From Pycnopodia helianthoides (taxonomy: Eukaryota; Echinodermata; Asteroidea; Forcipulatida; Asteriidae), in assembly GCA_032158295.1 (NCBI GenBank), contig CM063258.1:11941703-12005702 (forward strand): a stretch of 64,000 nt of DNA, in the 5' to 3' direction. The position numbers and the translations under genes are program-made. Under the pieces are notes generated by a model that saw only the letters and a program-made list of their open reading frames with translations, did no database searches and was not told where the DNA came from. This document shows, one piece after another, positions 56,398 through 64,000 of this stretch; position 1 is the stretch's first letter; each line of letters begins with the position of its first letter.

Positions 56398-56515
56398 GTA
56401 AAACAAGAGGATAAGCAAGCAGGAAGCTGTCACTATGAGAGAGGGCAAAAAATACAATTGGAGATGGATCGACGTGTCAAACAGCAATATACTGCCTGGA
56501 ATCATATTCCTAAAG
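56398..56515 (+). CDS. RC3H1: Roquin homologue, exon h (coiled coil)
   Basis: A 118-nt exon, acceptor tcaatttcag and donor ag|gtacga. Phase 0 entry matches exon g, and one base is left for the next exon. It encodes VKQEDKQAGSCHYERGQK, then IQLEMDRRVKQQYTAWNHI, which extends the helix begun at MSMQDLENTLQK in exon g into a probable coiled coil. No continuing exon of the right phase was convincing in 56516-64000, so the remaining C-terminal exons probably lie beyond the window. The eight exons together encode about 493 residues. Confidence 0.83.
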
Positions 56516-57165
56516 GTACGAATTACATGCTAGTGGTATACAAGTTGTCTTAACCCTTACAGTGCCAGCCTTGTTTTAGTAATTCTGTATCCACAGGCCA
56601 ACCATTTTTTTTTTAAATATTATTTTGAGTAGTAGAACGTAACGGAACGTTGATGGAGATTCAGTATGACGTTTCAGAACGTTGGCGGCGCTCGAAGGGT
56701 TCCGTGCCGGTCGTGTTTTGGCATTTCTTTATCCAGAGGGCAATTATATATTTTTTGGGGGGTCGAGTAGTAACGTATGGGAACGTTGGCGGCCTGTGGA
56801 TGGATACTTAATTTGACATTTCAGAACGTTGGCGGCACTGGAAGGGTTAAATAATACTTTTTTTAACTGTAAGTCTTTAATAACAAATGTATACTTTAAA
56901 AACTCTATAAATAGAGATACATGTAGGCTACATAAGTGTGTATATACCTGTGCTTCTTAGTCAACTGGGTCTCATCTCTCTCTGTAGTCGGCTCTATCCA
57001 AGCTCAACTCAGTTTGAAGTGGACCTGTTCCCAAGTGAGGCATAATGTTCTTCTAACATAAGTGGGATATTTGCTGTCAGACAAACAAATTCTTACTCCA
57101 ATATAAAATCAGAACGATTGTTTAATGTAAATTGTTTTACTGTCGTTATTATTTTAAACTATATA
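56516..57165. other. Intron after exon h, unassigned
   Basis: Contains a degenerate direct repeat with 'cagaacgttggcggcgctcgaagggtt' (about 56680-56705) and 'cagaacgttggcggcactgg' (56820). No continuing Roquin exon was found. Confidence 0.4.
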
Positions 57166-57445
57166 GAGGTCATTCAGACACAGTAATAAAGTCGGTTTTA
57201 AGGCAGTTTTAACTCATTCGGGTTTAAATTTGTGTGTCTGAACGCTCTCAAAGCTTAACCGATTGAGTTAAATCGGTCGGCGAGGGTGGTTTAATACTAA
57301 AACACTACGGATTTATCTTTTTTAGCTTTGTTTAACTTTGAGCTGTCTGAACGCAAGTTAGTTTTATTTTTACGACCATCCCCGCTGTTCGTAAAGTTAA
57401 ACCGGTTTGGGTCTAACTTTAATACGCTGTCTGAACATGGCCTTA
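57166..57445. mobile_element. 280-bp MITE, TIR GGCCATGTTCAGACA
   Basis: The left end GAGGTCATTCAGACAC then 'gtaataaagt' pairs with the right end (complement GGCCATGTTCAGACAGCG then 'tattaaagtt'). The motif 'gtctgaacg' recurs internally. The possible target duplication is TA or TAG. It is non-coding. Confidence 0.65.
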
Positions 57446-58159
57446 GTTAGTGTTTCTCCAAAACACAAACGCTTTATGGAGTATATAGAGTAGTTGATTA
57501 GATCACTTAAACAAATGCAAGTTAACACATTGACTGCTGGTCATTATATTCATAGTGCGTTCCCATTTGCCAAGTGCAATGCGCATACCAAATAGGTACT
57601 ACAAACAAACAAAAAAGAACATGCACATTCTAAGGTCAATGTCCTTACCACTTCCAGAAGCGTACGTGTTGCGTGCTTAGTGATGCCAGAGTATTTAAAT
57701 AACAATACAAAGCCCTTTCATTTACTATGAGTATACTCGTAGTGGCGGAATCCGTCTTACCTGTTACTACAAATATACTCGTAGGCGGCAGTCAACGTGT
57801 TAAACATATACCACATACATGTATGACACTGCAGACACACAAGAAGCATACCAAAGTACTTGATCCACTGATATAGATCCCATACTATGCAGGGGGAATA
57901 CAGACAATGAGCTGAAAGAATGGATTATGTGTCCCAGTATTGCAATGCAGTGGCCCCCAGGTAGGGTCTACATCCAGACTGACCATTTATAGAAAATTAG
58001 CCTTCGGAACCAGCACATTGTTTTGTTCACATGTAGGTGGAGACGATAGACTACTGTAGGAGTTAACTGTGTGCTTTAAATTGTATCAGCTCAGCAGGTA
58101 ATTTTTTAATTATACTTTGGGTTTTTTAAAGTTCATTAGTTTAGTTTTGTAATAATAAC

Positions 58160-58617
58160 TAGACCTTAAGTGTTTGTAGAAACAAACATTAGGTGTTAGG
58201 GTATCGCTGGGGTCAGTGTTGTGTCAAACGCGTGAGCTATTTCATTCAGTTGAGTTTGGTGATATACTGTTTTGTGGCGTTCCTAACAAGTTACACACTT
58301 TAGCAAAAGTCTAAAAAAGCACACGATTATAAGCCTGATATTTGATTGTTAGCGAGGTTTGCATGGACGGCTGTTTTAGAGACTAACAAAGCTTTTTCCA
58401 AAATCAGGTTGCATGAACCTTGAACAGAGACTAGAGTACAAGCATGTTCGGACTTTGAACATTGTGGTCAATAGAGCAAAAAGCCGCTCACATCGCAACT
58501 GGTATTGACCACGCACTGTGTGTGTTTTCAGTGCAGTTATTTTCCCGCGGTTTAACAGCGGGTCAATGCATACCCGATTTCAACCGGAAGTGAAGGTCAA
58601 ATAGGTAACATCTCTGT
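58160..58617 (+). repeat. Hairpin motif F and an inverted copy of the 24.5-kb repeat
   Basis: Hairpin TGTTTGT-agaa-ACAAACA (58171-58188), preceded by 'aactagacctta'. From 58345 to 58617 the sequence is a close inverted copy of 24510-24785 (shared 'gtttgcatggacggctgttt', 'ttcccgcggtttaacagcgg', 'ccggaagtgaaggtcaaata'). It ends abruptly where DIRS sequence begins. Confidence 0.75.
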
Positions 58618-58639
58618 GGTAACAGATCCACATTTTCAG

Positions 58640-59450
58640 GTACCTGGACGACTGGTTAATTGTGGGCCCCTCTTACTCAGACACTCTCCAAAGTCTTTTG
58701 ATGACCATACAGCTTATGCAAGAACTAGGGTTCATCATCAACGCAGAGAAGTCTTCCCTAGTTCCATCCCAAAACACAGTATTCCTAGGAGCATCCCTCA
58801 ACATGACAGCTGGGAAAGCCTCCCCCACCATGAAACGCTGCCTTGCCTTGAAAGAATGCATTCAACTCTTCCTTACCTCTTCAACACTCCCGGCCAGGGC
58901 CTGGCTTCGTCTATTGCGGTTAATGGCCAGTCTCTTAGACTAAGTACCATGGTTCAGAATGCATATGCGTCCTCTTCAGCTTCATCTGCTTTTTCATTAC
59001 CAACCCGAAGGGCATAGTAACCAAACCAGTTCCAGTCAGCTCCCTCAAACAATCCCATCTCAAATGGTGGCTTCGTCGTCAGAACCTTCTCTGCGGCACA
59101 ACATTCCGCGACCCACTCCATCAGTGACTCTGACAACAGATGCCTCTCAGTCAGGTTGGGGTGCTCACCTGGACGATCTCTCGCAGAGAAGCTACTTCAC
59201 ATCAATCTGCTGGAACTTCTAGCAGTTCAGAAGGCTCTTCAACATATGACAAGCAGAGTCATACACCGTACAGTCTTAATAAAGACAGACAATTCCACAG
59301 TAGTTTCCTACATAAATCGCCAAAGGGTACACACTCACCTTCCCATTGCATGCATACATGGAAACTCCTCAACTGATGCATTCCCCATCAGATCTCACTA
59401 CAAGCACTCCACTTGTCTGGGAAAGAAAACGTCATCGCAGATGCACTCTC
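58640..59450 (+). pseudogene. DIRS reverse transcriptase (partial) and RNase H
   Basis: RT active site 'RYLDDWLIVGPSYSD', then LGFIINAEKSSLVPSQNTVF, 'LGASLNMTAGKASP' and 'PWFRMHMRPLQLHLL' after a stop at 58939. RNase H: VTLTTDASQSGWGAHLDDL (first catalytic Asp), then in another frame LHINLLELLAVQKALQHM and VLIKTDNSTVVSYINRQ (second Glu/Asp boxes). 'IADALSRG' closes the domain near 59430. This order is specific to DIRS and relatives. The 5' half of the RT and gag are missing. Confidence 0.82.
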
Positions 59451-59639
59451 TCGGGGTCAGGCACCTAATCCGACCACCTATCATCTTACCGAAACGTCCA
59501 GACCTGTTGTCACAGCCAGTCACAAAGATCCTACACCCAGATCCTGACAGCCTCCATCTTTGTGCCTGGATGCTTTCAAATCTTACTTCTGAACAGCTGG
59601 CCTTTCAGAGGACGCTGCTACCTTGGCAGCCAAGAGCAG

Positions 59640-61140
59640 ACGCCCTTCAACCAGAAGAACATATGACAATCGCTTACCATATTACACAAAAGGTGCAACA
59701 ATAAAGGCTGCAATCCCCATTCTGCATCTTTGACCGAGGTTGGGGATTTTCTTCTTCACCTGTTTAATTCAGGTCTCCAAATTGCAACCATCTGTGGCTA
59801 CAGATCTGCAATTGGCGTAATACATAAAGGGTTCGCGATAGCTCCAATCTTTCAAACAACACTGCCATCTCACACCTCTTGAAGGGTATGTTTGTAGACA
59901 GAACACCCATCAAAAAGTTCGCCCCTTCATGGGACCTTGGCAGTGTCCTTCTTAAGCTGGCAAAACCTCCATTTGAACCAGCCGGATCCTCATCCCTTCA
60001 TTTACTGACGGTCAAAACAATCTTTCTGCTAGCAGCATCCACGGCCCGTCAAAGAAGTGAACTCCACGCCCTGTCCATAGAACCAGGCCACTTGCACTGG
60101 GAACCAGGGGAGTTCGACTATTCCCACATATTGGCTTCCTGACCAAGAACCAGTCCCCAAATTTTTTACCTCCGGAAATCTTTATCTATTCTATTCTATA
60201 TCGATCGAAAGGGCTGCGTGGTAATAGAACACAGCTATTCATCATGACGGTTCAGCTGTATCGTGCAGCTTCTGCAACAACTATTGCTCGGTGGATTGTT
60301 GTGGCAATAAGTTTAACATCAACAACAACTTGAGCCTGCTCCTACTCAGCCACTTGGGTCAATGCCTGGTCCTCCAAGTCAACCATTACCAGGCCAACTG
60401 CTAACAGCCCGAAAAGCGTCTCAGGTTCACAAACAGCCACCACAGATGCGAATAGCATCTCCTTTTTTTTTAATTTTTTTTTTTTTATGAGATATCGCCT
60501 TACTCACAAGGCCGAACGGCCACTCAAGGTGAGGGCTACACTTAACTGATTTGGGCTGTTGACCCAAATCAACTGACACCAGAGGCACGTTGCCACCTAC
60601 TCCTGGGGCTGAAACAGTGTTACCCCTTCAAAGTCCATAAGGATGTAGGCATGGGTATCATCCACTGGGAGCCTGGCTGGTAGAGCAGAATGCACCACCT
60701 TCCCAACTTTTTACGAAGCAATTATGGTTAAGTGCCTTGCTCAAGGGCACAAGTGTCATGACCGGGATTCGAACCCACACTCTGCTACTGACAACACCAG
60801 AGCTTGGGTCCGGTGAACTAGACCACTCGGCCACGACACGCCATACAGGACAGTGGCTATACCCACTCTACCTACTAGGGAGGAACCGTTAACGACGCGA
60901 ATAGCGCCCCAGGTTCACAATCAGCCACCACAGATGTGAATAGCGTCTCCTTTGGCTATGGGTAGACCCACTCTGCAAGCTTCAAAGTCTCGGAACCAAG
61001 CTCCAAAGGTAAACCAGGTTCCAATCTGAGCTCACCAAACAAGGAGCATGGCCACCTCGTTAGCTCTTTTTCAGGGAGTGGCTATAACAGAGATTATGCA
61101 GGCAGCCTGCTGGAAAAATCCCTGTACATTCACATCTTGC
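59640..61140 (+). pseudogene. DIRS tyrosine recombinase, interrupted by a SINE
   Basis: The N-terminal part is 'STRRTYDNRLPYYTKGATIK' (about 59650). The region with the first catalytic Arg is KPPFEPAGSSSLHLLTVKTI, then FLLAASTARQRSELHALSI (59965-60080). 'FLTKNQSPNFLPPEIFIYS' follows near 60140-60190. After the SINE, the C-terminal end is 'ATSLALFQGVAITEIMQAAC' and WKNPCTFTSCYL then stop (61050-61148), with the Tyr nucleophile region. Frames shift more than once. In DIRS elements this enzyme integrates the circular DNA without target duplication. Confidence 0.75.
60464..60842 (-). mobile_element. tRNA-derived SINE (minus strand) inserted in the DIRS element
   Basis: On the minus strand: head 60750-60842 with A box TGGCCGAGTGG, a long variable region, B box GGGTTCGAATCCC and acceptor-like gtgtcgt / atgacac. 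The body has the widespread SINE motif 'ttgtgcccttgagcaaggca' and 'cttaaccataattgcttc'. The A-rich tail corresponds to the T-run at 60464-60486. It is not a functional tRNA (no closed anticodon arm). Confidence 0.82.
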
Positions 61141-61734
61141 TACCTGTGAGATGTTTTACAGTCAGACAGCTGCATGGGCAGACAGGTTCTACATTCAACA
61201 GCCCGGAAACACAGTAAGATTGCAGACTTGACCTCTTAAGAGCACCTCAAGCACAGTTTACTGGTATGTCTTAACAGCTCCAAGGCTGTTTTTTCCATTT
61301 GTTTCAGGCATAATTTATTTAAGACATCTACTCTGGGCCCAACACTGCACGTTCTCTTCCATCCCTATCTTGTGGTTCAACGGTGCTACTCTGCATTTGT
61401 TGGTATCTGAGGTGATGTATTTTCTTTAACAGAATCTCCCTAAATCCGCAGGGATTTTCTATTCTAATAAGAAAATACTCACCTCCGATACCATCCCTCC
61501 CAAAAAGTGCAGAACATGGACACACGCACGGAAAAGGCTAAAGTAAAAAGAAGGGCGAATGTTTACACTTGGGACGTGCAGTGCGAGGAGAGGTGCTTTG
61601 TTTTTGTTCAGCGGAGTTGCTTGCGCATGCGCATTGTAAATGCATTTGTTGGTATCGGAGGTGAGTATTTTCTTCTTAGAATACAAAATCCCTGCGGATT
61701 TAGGGAGAATTTTATGCGCATAGCTGCAACCTGT

Positions 61735-62195
61735 GGGTGTGTGATATATGATCAACGCCTTGTTCCAGGCACTATAATGAGACAAGAAGTTCCATCAAGC
61801 AGGCTACGATCTTCCACATCCTCTCACCTTCAACTGATGCCTGGTCCTCGTGTGAAAACACGCTACGGTGACAGAGCTTTCTCTGTTGCCGCTCCAAAAT
61901 TATGGAACACTCTCCCTCCCCAAATTCAAAAAGCTTCTTCCTTTAATACAAACATTTAAAACTATGTTGAAGACTCACTTATGCAAATCTCTGGAATTAC
62001 CAATTCTGCAGCTATGTTGTTTACCTTTCTCATGTTTATTTTCTGCTTTGTTATTGCATTATTTTTGTAATTTTGTATCTTTTTATTTTGGTGATGTTGC
62101 CCTGGTTTTACTTAATAGCCTACTAGGACTTCAGCACCATAGCGCTTAGAAACGTAGTATTAAGCGCGGTATAAATATTTATTTATTATTATTAA
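61735..62195 (+). pseudogene. L2/CR1-type LINE, 3' end
   Basis: The frame reads KTRYGDRAFSVAAPKLWNTL then PPQIQKASSF, and after a one-base shift FKTMLKTHLCKSL: the signature C-terminus of L2/CR1 LINE proteins. The 3' UTR ends AGCGCTTAGAAACGTAGTAT then 'taagcgcggtataaat' and an ATT repeat. This tail is shared with the SINE at 21755-22147. Only the last part of the element is present. Confidence 0.8.
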
Positions 62196-62214
62196 TGAGG
62201 GGAGCAATATAGAA

Positions 62215-63420
62215 AGAACAAAGTCGATGTGGCTGAAATCCTAATGGGGGTTTTGTGACGCGGTTGGTACATGATCTCAGTCTTCCTGACATTGATTGTC
62301 AGCCCAAGACTTTCTGCCGCTATATTAAAAGCATTCAGCATGCTCTGGATGCCAGACACAGAGTGTGAGACTATGGCAGAGTCATCAGCATACAGGAGCT
62401 CACTGAGACATATTGCCCTGGTCTTGGTTGTGGCCTTCAGGCGTCCGATATTGAAGAGCTTGCCATCTGAGCAGGAGGTCAGGTACACACCCTCCTCACT
62501 ACTGGAAGTGCAGAGTTGAAGAACCTCAGTCAGGTATAATGAGAAGAGGGTGGGCGCCAGTACGCAGCCTTGTTTTACATCTTGGTTCATGCTGAATTTG
62601 TCATATTCATTGCCTTTTGTCGTAACCTGGGCAGTCATTATGGTATGGAGGTGGTTGTTTCCAGGTGGACGTCAAAGCGATGGAGTAGGGCCCACAGACA
62701 CTCTCTGTTCACCATATCAAAGGCCTTCATGAAGTTGTTGAGAGGGGCAAGTTCTGCTTGATGGCTTTCTCATTTAATTGCCTGAGGGTGAAGACCACGT
62801 TGATTGTGGATCTGGTGCTGCGGAAACCACATTGTGACTCAGGCAGAATGGCATTAAGGATGGGCTTTAGACGATGCAGAATAATTGTCCCCAAGACTTT
62901 GCCAGAAATTGAGAGCAGAGAGATGCCTCTGTAGTTGCCACACTCCTGTTTGTTCCCCTTCTTCTTGTAAATGGTTTTCACCAAAGCATCTTTGAAATCC
63001 TGGTGGACCCCTTTCTTTCTTGCGTTTGGCAGCACGTCGAACAGGGTTCCCATGGCAAAGTCGCCACCCTTCTTGAAGAGTTGGAGGCAAGGTTCTTCAC
63101 AGCCTAGCGGACTTCTTTTAATAAGGTGAGGTCACAATCACCTTTCTCAAGTGCAGGGCACTGTCGAACCCAATTCAACACTGAGGTGTCTGCATTGGAC
63201 CTCTGATTTAGGAGCTGGTCAAAGTTTTCCTTCCACACCTCCAGAATTTCAGACTTTTATGTCAGGGTTGTTGCCTCTTCGCTGGACAAGATCGAGGTCG
63301 ACTGGGCACACTCGGCCCATAGACAGTTTTCAGAGCTTGGAAATAGGCCCTGGTGTCTCCAGAATCAGCAAGCTCTTGGATCTCATTGGCTTTGCAGTGT
63401 AGCTCTTGCCCTGGCGAACT
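62215..63420 (-). pseudogene. LINE-D, minus strand, reverse transcriptase in pieces
   Basis: From the right: linker 'KSEILEVWKENFDQLLNQRS' (about 63200-63250). Then QDFKDALVKTIYKKKGNKQE, CGNYRGISLLSISGKVLGTI and LPESQCGFRSTRSTINVVFT (62727-63053). After a frame change comes VKQGCVLAPTLFSLYLTEVL and LSELLYADDSAIVSHS (active site YADD), then LGLTINVRKTEIMYQP (62192-62638). The catalytic 'VDxxKAFD' box is lost at the frame break. The endonuclease-bearing 5' half is absent; the fragment at 34085-34923 could belong to the same family. Confidence 0.75.
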
Positions 63421-64000
63421 CACATAGCGAACTCCAACCATGAGTGATGTTGAACCGTGTACTATATAACAGCAGCCTTATGTTATTTTACCACCATATG
63501 AAAAATTCCTATCCGTCTCTTTCTTACCATGGTTAAGCTTGGCTATGGATGAACAAAACTGCAGCTATTACTTACCTTCAGTGTTTAAGCATTACATACG
63601 ATGTGTGGACCTGAGAACAAAAGAAGTTCGCATAATGTTGGAACTTGAAACACAATGTTTACTTACATACATCCACACATTGTTTTTTACAGTGTTGACA
63701 AATGGTTGAAGAAAATGTCTTTTCAACATTTTTTCTTAAGTGCACAAAACAACGGAATGTCCAAGCTTTTTGTGTGTAAGTTTGGTTGACTAAGTTGCCC
63801 TTATAAGGGAAGAGGGGTGCAGTGGATTCAAGTTGCCTATGGTAAGGAAATAGGAGCCTTGCGTTAAAATGGTGTAAAATGCCAGTGTTTGATACCAGTC
63901 AAGTGCAATTTTTTTAGAAATCCAAAAAACGTTCCATGACGTCACATTCCAAATACATGGTCTGTACATTTTTGTACAGGGAATTTATTAAGGTGTAAAT
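63421..64000. other. Intron or flanking sequence, unassigned
   Basis: No element or exon recognised. A T-run plus AG at 63690 looks like a splice acceptor, but the following frame stops quickly in the phase needed to continue exon h. Confidence 0.4.

Larger units (their letters stand above)
58617..61715 (+). mobile_element. DIRS-like retroelement (family 2), 5'-truncated
   Basis: The element begins mid reverse transcriptase, continues through RNase H and tyrosine recombinase, and ends with an internal complementary/terminal-repeat region. 61400-61500 contains inverted copies of GAGGTGAGTATTTTCTT, and a further copy of the motif lies at 61650-61690. A SINE interrupts it at 60464-60842. Several stops and shifts. 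Confidence 0.75.

Noticed and set aside
60750..60842. Possible functional tRNA on the minus strand
   Set aside because: Same reason: good A and B boxes but no proper anticodon arm, and it is fused to a SINE body with an A-rich tail.
63690..63780. Candidate next Roquin exon after a T-rich tract and AG
   Set aside because: In the phase required by exon h the frame stops after a few codons.

Overview
The window is animal genomic DNA, AT-rich and intron-dominated. It holds eight internal exons of one plus-strand gene embedded in very dense transposon debris. The gene is an invertebrate Roquin homologue (RC3H1/RC3H2 family, an mRNA-decay factor). It is recognised from a C-x8-C-x5-C-x3-H zinc finger (exon 9758-9870), from the Roquin-like segment before it, and from perfect agreement of reading phase across all seven exon junctions. 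The mix of Penelope-like, DIRS, RTE, L2/CR1, Rex1-like and REL-endonuclease LINEs, tRNA-derived SINEs and TIR elements fits a marine invertebrate deuterostome. An echinoderm, perhaps a sea star, is my best guess, resting on resemblance of several MITEs to echinoderm repeats. No bacterial operon, CRISPR array or intact virus is present.

Layout. 1-9757 (Roquin exon 801-922, then intron): a 4.1-kb long-TIR element (1975-6070) built of palindromic units and carrying several nested insertions, then a decayed LINE and a DIRS relic. 9758-14094: two exons separated by a 168-bp palindrome and a LINE broken by a SINE. 14254-18317: a DIRS-like element with inverted terminal repeats and an internal complementary region, whose reverse transcriptase and RNase H are largely deleted. 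20462-20607 exon. 21755-28310: SINE, REL-endonuclease LINE, a hairpin-headed repeat family, a DIRS fragment and a Rex1-like LINE. 29344-29720 exon.

The 21.8-kb intron 29721-51531 is a nest of elements: two hAT-like elements with 8-bp target duplications, a 145-bp tandem array with a dimeric higher-order unit, and a minus-strand LINE split by a 6.4-kb inverted-repeat element. That element holds an RTE LINE and another LINE, itself split by a solo LTR. Exons at 51532-51692, 52736-52985 and 56398-56515 follow. The last 6 kb holds a 5'-truncated DIRS element split by a SINE, an L2-type LINE 3' end and a minus-strand LINE fragment.

The gene's first and last exons lie outside the window. Essentially all transposon reading frames here are broken and should be read as pseudogenes. 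Element class names rest on protein motifs, terminal repeats and target duplications read by eye; no database search was possible.
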